Below, piece by piece: positions 37,546 to 55,100 of a stretch of 64,000 bases of DNA (position 1 is the stretch's first letter; every line of letters begins with the position of its first letter). The DNA is from Plecoglossus altivelis (Eukaryota; Chordata; Actinopteri; Osmeriformes; Plecoglossidae), in contig BROE01000003.1 of NCBI GenBank assembly GCA_036571765.1, positions 17,672,551 through 17,736,550 of the forward strand, written 5' to 3'. Made by a program: the position numbers and the translations under genes. Under the pieces are notes generated by a model. That model did no database searches and was not told where the DNA came from. It saw only the letters and a list, made by a program, of their open reading frames with translations.

Positions 37546-39567
37546 TCTGCACCAAAACACAATAACAAAGTCATTGCGATGGTATGTCTCTAATTCTGAG
37601 TTCAAACGCGACCGGTTTATGCTGACAGGGAAAGCACAGCAGGCAAAAGGTTGTCGTAAATATTTTAAGAATACCAGGCAGCTGTTTCTCTTTGAACATC
37701 TTGAGTTAGTGATCAGATTTAATTGCTTTTCAGAGACACTCACCTGTCTGAGTAGTGCAGTAGCTATCCTCTCTATCCAGTGTTGACGTGAAGTACTGAC
37801 AGGTGAGCCGAGACTGGGGTGTGATAACACCGGCTGAATCGTTTTAATACTAAGCCCATTACATAAGAAACGTTTACTACGCGTGTACACATCTTGGACA
37901 TCGCGTTCCTTCGACAGAGGTGGTGGGGAATTTATAGCCCTGTCATTACTATCCCATCAAATACTTTGAGGAATGGACGTAATGGAAACAATATTCACCC
38001 CCCAGATATACATTATTTAGGTATGGTGTTAGCATAGGAGACATGAGACAGAACACTTCTGCTCTTTCGATGTCAACATCCGTCTGTTTATCAGCGTGCA
38101 CGTTTGAAAATGAGTAAGGAGGAGGAAGTGATGTATAGCAAGGCAGAGGAGAGGATTATGAAAACGCTTAGGTGTTGGGAAAAATGAGATTACAATACTC
38201 AGAGATTACACATGAGGCCTGTCTCTAAATAGAACCAGGGCCTGCTAAGGCAGTAATGGGATCTATGGTGCCCCCTAGTGGTTTGATGTAAACTTGAGAA
38301 AGCCAATAGGACCAATATTCTAATTGAGTAAAACACAGAATGTCTGTACAGAGATATACATTTTATTTATATATTCAAACAATACCACAACACGTTTTAG
38401 ATTCATAACTTTGGGGCATATAGGTGATGGACCTTTGAACTGAGAGAAAAGCTGTTTGAAAACATAACTTAAAGCAAATACGAATTTAAATCAAATCAAA
38501 AAAGGTACAATCCTAAATTAATCTCATTTCATAGAACGTGTAAGGGGACAGCAGCATGGTTTAGCCCAAAGACTGTGCTAGGAAAAAAGGCAAATATTAC
38601 AGAGTAGTCTACTGAAGTACGATTACAGTCGGCATCACTTAAGGTAAGATTCCTAAACTTGCCCCAAAGCAGCAAGTTTTTCAGTGTCAATTCAGTCGCG
38701 TTGCAAAGGAGTCTGAGGGTAACCTTACATACATTCTACCGGAGAGGCCTGAGATACAAAATAAAACACAGAACGCAAACTTTTTTGAGTGTTTTAAAAA
38801 GGTAACAAGTTTCTAGTCCCGCTGTTTAGTGTGCTGGTGTAGGCATACACTAAAACAAGTGATGAGAAATTACAGGTTGCCTAGTGATACAAACTGATAC
38901 CCCAACACTGACTGCGTAGCACTGCCCAACATTGTACGAGCCAATCTCATTATCAACACCATTATTAAAATGGTGAGTAAGAAAGAAAAACATCAACATA
39001 CTGATGTGATTGTGGAATACCATGACAACAGGGACTTAGCTGTATCATGTGACAGGAAAACATTGAAGCAGAATATTCCTAACCCTATGTCTTCAAGTGT
39101 ACAATATGATCCCGTTATGGGCATTTGTTTCCCTTGCCTTCCAATCTATCACCCAAAAAAGAAGAGAAGGCATATCTCCTAGCTACTAATCCTTTTAAGA
39201 ATAAAATTGCTTTATCTTTTAGATAGATAAAATTGCGAACAATCCGCAAAGATTGAAAATGTACCAGGCAGAATTCTACCTCGTTAGTTGTGCTCCTCCT
39301 GTTGTTACAGATTAAGTCCTGGATTCATGGGATCGACAGGATGCGTGTCAGATACAAATCCAGTTATTTTACGCAGACACACTTCAGCAAGAACATCCAG
39401 GATAGGATACCCTTTACTACAGCCCCTGAGGCCTGTTTGAGGTCTCGGGGCAGGGGTTATGAAAGGACAACAGCTGGTTCCCATCTAAGGGTTCTGGGGG
39501 GGGATCTACTGACTTGGGATTGAAGTCGTAAGAAGTTCTCGGAGAAACAAACAGAGATGAGGAAGGA
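37546..39567. other. ubap1l upstream region and clpx 3' UTR
   Basis: No supported gene. TTTATT at 38362-38367 (AATAAA on the minus strand) is a candidate clpx poly(A) signal about 1.2 kb past its stop. A 70-codon ORF at 38970-39182 has no recognisable homology and lies in this UTR. Confidence 0.5.
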
Positions 39568-44616
<5,049 letters not shown>

Positions 44617-45760
44617 AGTCACGTAACCTCAGGGTCCTGATGGAAGGAGGGGTTGGTGGGTTTCAGAATGACATAAGCTAGCAGGCTTAATTGTAGCTAA
44701 CAATTCTACTGCAAATGCTAATGCGACCCTGCGTTGGTACCACTAATAGCCTCGTTAATGGCTATGCTGGTTAGCTTGCTAGCTACTGTAGCTAGCTAGT
44801 GGGTCCCAGCTAGGCCAAATACTGCTCAGACTCGTATTGCAAGGAAACACTGGCTACTAGTGTAGCGTAACTACATGTTTCATATTAATAGGATACATTG
44901 AGTAACATGCCCGCAGCGCATGCTATCAGAAATGCTAATAACACCACCACCCCAATAAGGTTAAAACTGTTAGAAAATAACGATTTAAAGTGAACACAAG
45001 AGCCAGACCGCTGCGTACAGAGTGGGCCTATGACTATCTACGGCTATTTAGCCCCATTATATTAGCTACACATAGTGAGCGAGTCGACAGGTAAACAATC
45101 CATTACTGACAGTGAGGCGCAGTAAGCCTAGCTTCAGTGAACTATAATAAGCTTCTGGATAGGTGTTTATCTTTGACCAAATTACGATTATGTTAGCTAG
45201 TAGCACTAAAGTACTGCAGCTAACTAAATCGTGTGACTTTACTTACAACGAGGAGGTACGACGAAATCAAATGAGACAACTTCAACCACAAATGGATTTC
45301 GTCGAGTCACACTTTCACGCACTTAAATTGTTTAGCTAGTCCGCTAGCTAGCTAGCAATTCTAACAGGTCAATGTGTCATACCAATGTCACAATGTGCCG
45401 ATCGATCGCATGGAGCTATAGTTATTCCCTCTAGGTCGTCTTTTGCCCCAGGTGGTATTAGACTTCATATGATGTAACGTTTGGTGTTATGAAATAGGTC
45501 AGTTTAACTAGCCTACGAGATCGAGGCTAACAATTTCTCCTCTTGCGTTAGGAAACTGCTAGGGTGCAATAACAGTGTTGGCCTGGTTCGGTGCATCTCA
45601 TGTTAAAGGGAGCGTGCCCAATTTTATTATCGGTCAAACTCGTTCTCACCTTAGCGGCCTATTGTCACACTGTTGCACGATTAATCACTTTGTCGCTCGA
45701 AAAATATCTGTAACGGTCATGTTTATTTAACCACGGAAATAGAAATATAACATTATTTAC
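44617..45760. promoter_or_regulatory. clpx upstream region, GCTAGC-rich
   Basis: Presumed clpx promoter and 5' flank. It contains many TTAGC, GCTAGC and TAGCTAGC motifs (for example 44760-44800 and 45338-45357). No TATA box is obvious. No gene. Confidence 0.45.
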
Positions 45761-47720
45761 TATACTCTTTACTAAATATATACAAAGTATATTATACTAT
45801 GTAGCACATATTGATTCTACATGAGTACTTTTTAGGACAGAGAAGAACTAGGCTCAAGCCGTTGGAGAGAATGTTTAAGAAATTGTTTTGTGTCTCCTTG
45901 AAAAGATCTTAAAATGTGTCTCGTATTATTCTTTATTTGATCCAGAAGTGGTAGTATGTTTGCAGCGCGAAACTCAAGACTTTCCGAGACGTATTGTGAC
46001 ACTGAGAACAGTGCACAGTGTATTCTGATCACACTGGATTTATCTTGGTGCATATTTTCAAGCAATCAAAGTTGTCTATAAATGGTCTGATCAAGATTAT
46101 AGAAACAAGTAAATCACCCTTTTAACCCACAAGAGAGCGTTCTCTTCTTTTGCTTGGCTCTTAATCTAAACCAGGGTGCTAAGTACAAAGTGACAAATAA
46201 GTAACATTTCCTTATATAGACTAGCCACAATGCACCATTATCAAACCTACTGAAAGTTTGGAATGTTTTCCAATAAAGGGTATTTAGTGTCACCAGTACA
46301 TAAATAATTCTGAGATCGAATGCACTTACATTGCTGTAAGACGCCCCACAGACCAACTGCAGCATGCTTTTCAAGTGCTTTTCAATATCCCCGAATGCAG
46401 ATAACAGGTAATTGTTGGCCCGTTGTGTTTGCTGTTGTTCTATGGTTCTATGGACATGATAGTTCCCCGTTTGGTAAAGGTTTGATGGATAAACGTCCAT
46501 TCACACAAAGCTAGGTCAGGTTGACCTGACCTGGCTAATTAGTTTTTCTGCTGTAAAGGCTGTTCATTTGATGAATTAAACTGTCATGCATGAGAGATCT
46601 AAAGTCTCCACTCAAAACGTTTCTTTTGTTCGCTTTTTAGTCAGACAGTTGGACCTTAAGCTAGTGCTCCACTGTCTTGCCTCTTAACTATTTTGTAAGA
46701 AGTCCTAGCATTTAATAGTCCTTGAAAACCCACAATGCCTCGTATCCAAGCAACAAGTAAATTGAAAGCTTAACCAGGGATTTACAAAAGCCTGAATCAC
46801 TGAATTATCGAATACAAGCATCCCGGTCATGTTTAAAAGAGGGAAAGGAACCTTTCCCAGAGAAGACGCTAACCGTCACACCAGATACACCTCGTCATTG
46901 GAGCAGCCAAGAAACGTAAGTGCTGTTCTTGTCGTTTATCAATTACAAAATGTATTGTTCGGTGTCGAAAAAGTATCTGTTTAGAATCTACATTCCGTAT
47001 GCACAGACGAGGACTAATACTTGCATCTGACATCAAAACAAGATGCAAGATGTAATGAGCAATAGAATTATTAAAGTCGTGAGTAATCATCAGATTGCTT
47101 CATTTGGGTCACCGGACATGCTTGAAACAAGAACACATTGCTTAAGTGGCCGACTTGCCTTCTGCCCTGAAAACAGCTCATGTGCTCTATACTACATTAA
47201 TTAAAAACAACAAATTAATTTAGCTAACAGTTTAATCCAAAACAGTGTACAAGGAAAGGTTTAAACTTACAACCTTCGGATCTGTAGTTAAATTACTGTT
47301 AAGTGACTATAGTTAAAAAACGGATAAAATTGATTAAAGAAGCAGCAACAGTATACTCACAGTATTCAAGATACAAACAGTATCTTCAGCTTGGACAGTT
47401 TGTTTTAGCGCATTTTAAAATATGCACCATCTACAGTATGTACATTATACACCTGCTGCCTAGCTAACCAACTGTAATGCACACATGAAGAGATCAAAAC
47501 AACTTTAGCTCAGAATAAAAATATGCGATAATTACTATATATTTTGTTATCTTGTTATCCAACTTGGAAGGAAGGATAATGAAATATCTTGGATATTTTT
47601 TTTAACCATGGCCTTGCAGGTGTAACATTTAAGGAAATAGGTTAACTTAAAAAGCTTATGTGTATTTTGGTTGTCATCCACAGGGTGTCTGTTTTTGAAG
47701 GACAAAAAGTATATATACAG
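45761..47720. other. Distal upstream region of cyp19a1
   Basis: About 2 kb of AT-rich DNA with no supported gene. I looked for SF-1 type AAGGTCA sites and found no convincing one. ORFs here lack homology. Confidence 0.45.
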
Positions 47721-47732
47721 TATATATAAAAA
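47721..47732 (+). promoter_or_regulatory. TATA box of cyp19a1
   Basis: TATATATAAAAA about 100 bp upstream of the start codon at 47834, the expected place for a core promoter with a short 5' UTR. Confidence 0.5.
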
Positions 47733-47833
47733 ATATGGAATAACAAGGTTGTCCGGAGTTTCACGTTTTTTGGGTGGGCGGGAGGGGAGGGGGGGACAAC
47801 GACAGAAAGATAGTCATGATTGGTCTGTGAGCT

Positions 47834-50397
47834 ATGGCAGGATGCATCCAGCCTTACACATATCAGGTGATGACGTCTCCTTTCGATCTGTGCTCTAGGG
47901 CGGCCACCACACTAGAGATGCTCACCTCAGACTCCCTCTCTCTGGTAACCACGGTGACGAACACCAACCCTGGAGTCTTGCTGTTCCTACTTCTCTGTCT
48001 CCTCCTGACGACTGCTTTGACCTTCGCACCCACCAAGTCACCTGTACCAGGTAATGGGGTCGCATTTAAAGTTTATTTCATAATTGACCTTTTTTCTGAT
48101 ATTACCCACCCTATTTGTTGACTCATATTGTACATTTGATGGGAGTAAAAAAAAACGGACTCTGTGAGTGCCTGACAGAGTGCTCTGTCTCTGTTTGTAC
48201 GTCACTGCTACTACAGGTCCTTCCTATTGCTTTGGGCTGGGTCCTGTTCTCTCCTACTGCAGGTTCATCTGGACTGGCATCGGCACAGCTTGCAACTACT
48301 ACAACAGCAGATACGGAAGCATCGTCCGAGTCTGGATAAACGGGGAGGAAACGCTCATTCTTAGCAAGCGAGTCACTCAAATAGACCTGATTTGGTTGCG
48401 ATTGATGTGGAGAATGCGTAACTTGTCCAAGTCACAATTATATGTCATTTTCAGGTCCTCAGCGGTGTATTATGTTCTAAAGAGTGCCCACTATACTGCC
48501 AGATTTGGCAGCAAACAAGGTCTTCAGTGTATTGGAATGGATGGGAGGGGAATCATCTTCAACAGCGATGTTCCACTCTGGAAACAAGTGAGGGTGTATT
48601 TTTCTAAAGGTATACACAAATAAAGGATTCAGCACTTGAAACAAATGATGAGGTATGAAAAAATCACGAATGGAAAACCTTTGTCGGATCCGCCCGCCAA
48701 CACAGGTCTGACTGTGAAGTGTGCGTGTTCGGCCATGTTAACGTAGCTCTCACAGGCCCAGGTTTGCAGAGGACGGTGGGGATCTGTGTTAGTGCCACAG
48801 AGAGACAACTGGAGTGTCTGCAGGATATGACTGATGCCTCAGGACACGTTGATGCCCTCAACCTGCTGAGGTGCATCGTGGTAGACATCTCTAACAGGCT
48901 CTTCCTCAGGGTACCTCTCAACGGTCTGTGATGTCACTTCCTACAGTCAGTTTCCTCTGTCACCAATCATGTTCCTCATTAAGTCGAATATCCGTTTTTT
49001 ATAGTTTGGCTTTCTGTCCTTGTTATACAGAGAAGGAGCTACTAATGAAGATCCAGAACTACTTTGACACCTGGCAAACTGTTCTGATTCAACCCGACAT
49101 ATTCTTCAAACTACGATGTTTGTACAAGAAGCATGAAAAAGCAGCGTGAGACCATGTCCATCCGATCTAAAATACAACACAATGCAGATACTCAGATGAC
49201 TAAGCGTTTTATCAACTTGTGCCTGTATGTCTTAGTAAAGACCTTCAAGAGGCCATGGAAAGCCTTATTGAGATAAAAAGAAAGACCATCAAGGAGTCCG
49301 AAAAGCTGGATGATGATCGTGACTTTGCATCTGAACTCATCTTTGCCCAGGTCTGCAAACCGAGTTGTTAAATGCCTTTTAAACGCGCGGTTCACAATCT
49401 CGAAATGTGTGTGCGTGCGTGCGTGTAGAATATCAGTTTCCGACAGTCAAATCTGTTTATGTGTGCAACTCAGAATCACGGTGAACTTTCGGCAGACAAC
49501 GTCCGTCAGTGCGTGCTAGAGATGGTGATCGCAGCGCCAGATACTCTGTCCATAAGCCTGTTCTTCATGCTGATGCTGCTTAAGCAGAACCCAAAGGTGG
49601 AGCTGAAGATAGTAGAAGAGATGACCTCTCTGATGGACGATCACCGCTCGGACTCAGAGGTGACAGGTGATTACTTCTGCAAAACAAGAAACAGGCGTTT
49701 ATTTTCTCCCATGTGGGTCATTCAGGTTGTAATCATCACAATAACCACATTTGTGGGGGGGAAATATGTATCGCCTTTTTTTTTTACAGGTAATGAGGAT
49801 GTGAAAAAAATAGATTTGCAGAAACTGACAGTGTTGGAGAGCTTCATTAACGAGTCTATGAGGTTCCATCCTGTGGTTGACTTCACGATGAGAAAAGCGC
49901 TGGAGGATGACTATATAGACGACATTAAGGTTGCCAAGGGAACCAACATCATACTTAACATCGGCCGGATGCACAAAACAGAATTCTTCCCAAAACCGAA
50001 TGAGTTTAGTTTAGAAAACTTTGAAAAAAACGTAAGTAGAAGCGCAGTCGTTTTCCACGTGGACGTTTTCCACACGAACGCCTGTGTGTTTGGTGCTACT
50101 CCATGGCTGAAAGTCCCTTCCCCTGCTTGCTCTCTCCGACAGGTCCCTAGTCGCTTCTTCCAGCCGTTCGGCTGCGGTCCCCGGTCGTGCGTGGGCAAGC
50201 ACATGGCCATGGTAATGATGAAGGCCATCCTGGTCACCTTACTGAGCCGCTACACCGTGTGTCCCCGCCAAGGCTGCACCCTGAGCAGCATCCGGCAGAC
50301 AAACAACCTCTCCCAGCAGCCCGTGGAGGACGAGCACAGCCTGGCCATGAGGTTCATCCCCAGGGCTTCTCCGCCTCCTCACACGGAGCACAGCTAA
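47834..50397 (+). CDS. cyp19a1: Aromatase, cytochrome P450 19A1
   Basis: Converts androgens to estrogens in the endoplasmic reticulum. Nine exons: 47834-48050, 48217-48367, 48455-48609, 48747-48923, 49031-49145, 49236-49350, 49474-49666, 49790-50031, 50143-50397, giving 539 residues. An N-terminal membrane anchor (LLFLLLCLLLTT) is followed by PVPG. Key sites: I-helix EMVIAAPDTLS with the catalytic Asp-Thr at 333-334, ExxR at 396-399 (ESMR) and the heme loop FQPFGCGPRSCVGKH with ligand Cys471. The second intron uses a GC donor. The start at 47834 gives MAG--QP like zebrafish ovarian cyp19a1a; a later ATG at 47918 would be shorter. The teleost paralogue (a, ovarian; b, brain) is not settled. 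The neighbour ap4e1 is conserved in human. Confidence 0.95.
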
Positions 50398-52194
50398 CTC
50401 TGAGAGCCGTTCAGACACCAGACTGTTCGTCAAACATGTCCGCTATTTCTCAGCCAAATTAGCTTGCTTGATTTAAGTGTCTCCGAACTGAACATGCTGC
50501 CTAATAAGATTAACTCGAATCTTTCCGGTTTATTGAAACTAAATTGAGCTTGTTAAAAGAAACATCATGTTGACCATACTACACCACAAACACTCCAAGT
50601 CTGTACAGAATTCAGCCTACAGAATTGCCTAATATTTAGTTTTCGTTACATGATCTACTAAATGTCTAAGATCCTTTAATTATTCAAAGTGTGTTGTATT
50701 TACATAGTTTTTAGGATTATCCTTTTTTTTACCAAATGTATCTTCCTTTTTTCAACGTGTCCTAAATTATTCTATCATTTTATAGTTTATCTGTTGTCAT
50801 AAGCGCTACGAACTGATTTTTGCGTGGTCATTTTCAAGAATCTCATGTTCCATATCAAAAGACTAACAGAAAAGTACATTTGTTTGTGGTCCATTTCTTT
50901 CACTTTAGTCAAAGTCTACACTTTCTAAATTCAGGAAAATACAACTACCGCAAAGCAATAGCATAGTCAGATAACTCAAAAATCCATAAGCGCTGCATTA
51001 AATGTGATTTATTAGAATGAAGTAGAACTAATGACAGGCACTCTGAAGTCCTCTCCTCCATCCAGTATCACAGATATGAATGAGCACGCCACACTGACAT
51101 CAGAACATAAGGCATTTGGTCATCTAGCGTTGTCATTTCCGTTCTGTTGCCATTCTGCACTCAAGCAATGCAAACGCAAAACACATTATCTCATAACACA
51201 AATTCCGCGAGTGAGAATGATGGAGCTTCTCTGGATTACATACTGCAGTCTTCATCTAGTTGCAGGACCTCTGAAAGTCAGTTTTGATTGATCCTTGTAT
51301 GATGTTCAACCAAATAAAAATACAAAACATTTATTTGTAAGAATCTATCCAATAAATATGTATTGCATTGTTATAAAAAAATAGACTTGAAGACTTTCCG
51401 AATACACTTTTGTTCTCAACTTAAAAATGAACCAAATGCATAGATTATCAAAGGTTCCATCACGAGGGTGTCTGCAGAACATAACATACAAGACAACCAC
51501 TGCAAACACATTTCTTCAGCGAGAGCTAGATCACTTTCCAAACGCACCCACTCAGCGCCTTTTAGAATACCTTCAAACCTGTTAGCAAACAGATCAACAT
51601 CAGATGTTTTTCTAAACATCTGGTCTGGTCCGTCTGACCTTGGAGTGATAACCAATCAGCGAGTAGAGTGTGACCCCTTCAAACAGCAGGATCCAGATGA
51701 AATACAATACTTTTAAGACATAACAGTTTATGATTTAACATGAGCTGGAAGGAGGAATCTAGAAATAAATATGTTGGAGTTCTCTATACCTGTCTTACTG
51801 AGGAGGAAGACAAACATACCTGACCCTCTTACAAAGTGGCTGAAAGGCACATCACACCGAAAACAAGTCAAACATTTGAATGACCTCCGTCCTACCACTG
51901 TTTTAGTTTTGTACATAGTCTCAGTAATTAATTCCAATGACTGTTACAAATGACATTTGATTAGTGTCATTATCGGAATAATGCTTCGGGTACAAGCTTC
52001 CCATGCATTTTCCTCTGTAAATGTCTACTTCCGGGTTCATGTTACAATATAAAATGGTAAACTTTGTTTTCTTTATACTGGATTGACCTCTGTTGTTTGC
52101 ACGTTGACGTGGCCAGTCTGTGCGCATTATCTGCCTCTTCGTGTGTTAATGCTAGAGGGTGGGTTGTGGGTTGTGTGTGTGTGTGTGTGTGTAT
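50398..52194. other. Interleaved 3' ends of cyp19a1 and ap4e1
   Basis: No further gene. Plus-strand AATAAA at 51313-51318 and 51351-51356 (cyp19a1) lie on either side of TTTATT at 51330-51335 (AATAAA for ap4e1), so the transcripts may overlap. A (GT)n run lies at 52173-52192. Confidence 0.55.
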
Positions 52195-55100
52195 TCAGCG
52201 CTCCTGCAGGGCCTTCTGGTAGTGATACAGCAGGCAGTCTGGTAGCTCCAGAACAGGCGAGCGCAGCCACACAGCCAGGGCGTTGTCATGGACACGGCAG
52301 TGCATCAGACAAGGGAGCCCCTGAAGGAGACGGCAAGCTACAATCCCCTCCGACCCTGAAGACACGAGAGGAGAAGGTCATCATCATTATCCGTCCACTT
52401 CAAGCGACCAGCTCCACATAAAGACTACTTTAGGCTCTCTGGCACCATGAACGTACCTGCAGCGTGTGACCAGAATGAGACCAGCTTGCTCACCTATGAT
52501 GTCCACTACGTGAAGCTGGAGTTTCTCCTTCAGGGCGTTGAGCGTGGCCATCAGAGGGTCCCGGCCGTCTTGGATGAGTTTCAAGTTCTGTCTGGTGTCG
52601 TGAGTGTAGGACAACCAGAGTCTCCCGTACTCCTCTGTAGACACAGCCAGGGGCCTGTAGGGGTGAAGGGAATGAACGAGGGCACATAAAACAGGCAAAC
52701 TGGACACCAAACAAGGCAGACAGACAGTGTATCTGTTCCTACTGGGACAACTATGATATTGACAGGTACACCAGCACCCATACACAAGGTATGCCGGCAG
52801 ATCATGTGTAGCTAGATAGTTTATAGACAGAAGCGTACCTGATGAAGTCAGGCAGGCAGAGTCGGTGAGAGAACTGGACTCCCTGCGGTTCTCCAGGAGC
52901 CATCTCGTAGGACATCACCCCAGCCAGCTCTACCTGAGGAGAAGGTCTCTTCATCAGCAGGGAGTACCTGTGAACTGCAACACTGCGGCCCTCCAGCTCC
53001 CCTGCAGTGCCACCTGACAGGCAGGAGACCTGGGGAGGAAAGCACACCATCATGTAGAAACCGCTTCTATTTCTATTAAAGCTGTCTACTGTTGGACCGG
53101 AGCTCTACCTCCAGATCTTGACAGGTGAGCTGCAGTAGCAGATGTTGGGCTGTCGAGTCTGAGGAGTTGGAGATGAAGAGAACGAGCTGGCAGGTGTCCT
53201 CTGTGGAGGCGGTACAGGCTGAGAGCACCAGGCTTTGGTTCGAGCACAGGGGGGTGATGTCGGAGCAGGAAACCCCGGAAAGCTCTGCGGGGAGGTGAGA
53301 GCTCAGGCAGGGACTCCATGGTCTCTCTGGATGTGTGTGTGTGGCTGGCTCCTCCGCTCCTATGCTATTCCCTCTGCTGAGGGGCCGGACGGTGGCCGCA
53401 GCCTCATCCAGGGGGGCCTCCACCGGAGAACAGGTGCCGTTGGCGGCGGTCAGGTCCGGCGAGCGTTCGGTGTCGTAGCTGGAAACGACCCCATCCAAGG
53501 GCATGTTGGTTGAGTCCAGGAGGCTGTGAGAGGAGAAAGAGGATCTGTCGTCGGATCCTGTGGAAGATCCTGGTTCTTTGGGCTTCCTCCTGAACCGCTG
53601 CGGCGCTGCTTCCGTCTTCCCCATCTGCTGGGGCCAAAACCCACGATGAAACCCCCCCCCTCTTACAATTCAACTGTCTTAACTTGGAGTAAAACATCCA
53701 ATCGTATTTGAGATGACGGTACCAGAGACACAGCGTTTTGTGGCCCCAGGCCAACGAAGAGAGACGAGGCGAGCTGCTGCTTTTGGAGGCTGGGCTCAGG
53801 GCTGGGGGTCTGAGTTTGGGAGCTCTGGGTACTCCCATGCTGGCTGGAGGAGAGAAGGGGACTGGGGCCCTCCACCTGGGCTGCTTCCTCCACCTCCTGC
53901 TGGGCCAGATAACCCTGTTTGCCCCACACTCTCTTCACACCGTCCAGCTTCAGGGTGGTGACGCTGGAAAAGAAACACAAAACACTGGGATTCCAGTCTC
54001 GGTTCTACGCTTCATCGCTAAATCAGTGGTCTTCAACCCCGGTCCTTTAGGAGCACTGTCCTGTATGTATTAGATGCGTTACTGTGAGCAAACACACCTG
54101 GTGATTCAAATGCATGTTTGTTACCAAGCTCTGCAGAAGCCTGATAATGATGATCTGAATCGGGTGTTGAATATCATTTATATAGGAGAGTGGTCCATGA
54201 GGCACAGTGTTAAAGACCACAGCTCTAAATCAACATGTAAAACACAATTTACTACCACACAGAAAATGCCAGCAGATACAAATTAAGAACTAAGAAATAA
54301 GAACGTACGCTGCTCTCTGTGAGGGGTCAGTGCTGTTGTCTGAGAGACCCGAGCTCACGGACAGGAGAGTGGGAGACTGTCTGTCTGTGATGCAGCAGGA
54401 GGACAGACTGACAGGCAAGGACAGGCCATACGGCTCCAGGCTCAGAGCTGAGAGAGAAATCCAGAACGTCAGGATGGGGGCAGGAGCGGTGCGATGACGG
54501 TGGTGACAGGTAGAGAGGAAGTGTCCGTGTGATGTTACCTTTCTCCTGGGACAGCTCCTCTTGTCTCTGGTGAGGAGGTTTGTATGGGGCAGCCCCAGCA
54601 GCCAGAGCCTCAGAGACGAAGCCGTCCAGAAACGACAAGGAGGAGTCCACCTGAGCAACGTCCAAAACGCATTGCATCAGCAGGTGTCCTAAAAAGCAGG
54701 TGTGTCCCCCCCCAACCCCCAACCCCCCTCACAGAAGGTGCTGTAGTGTCTCTTACCTCCAGGGGCTCCAGGGAGCAGCGGCGTGTCATCACCCTGCTCC
54801 GCAGCTCTGCGTTCTGGCTGAGATGCTGCAGTTCCTGGGCCTTCTGCCTCAGGACGGTGTCCGGAGAGCCTACGTAGCTGTCGCACACCTGCTGGACCAG
54901 CGCGGAGCAGGAAGGGCCTTCACACAGCTTCATCATGGCTGTCAGGACCCAGCTCTTGGTCTGGCTGCTGGTGGAGTTGAGGTTCAGCAGCCGGGCTAGG
55001 AGGCGTATGACAGTGGTGGCCTCCAGGCCGTCTCTCAAGTGGGAGTATTCCCCCAGGACCTGACAGAGAGGAACAAAGGAGGGGACAAACCCCCTATACG

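Noticed and set aside
38970..39182. 70-codon plus-strand ORF in the clpx 3' flank
   Set aside because: It lies antisense to the probable clpx UTR and has no recognisable domain.
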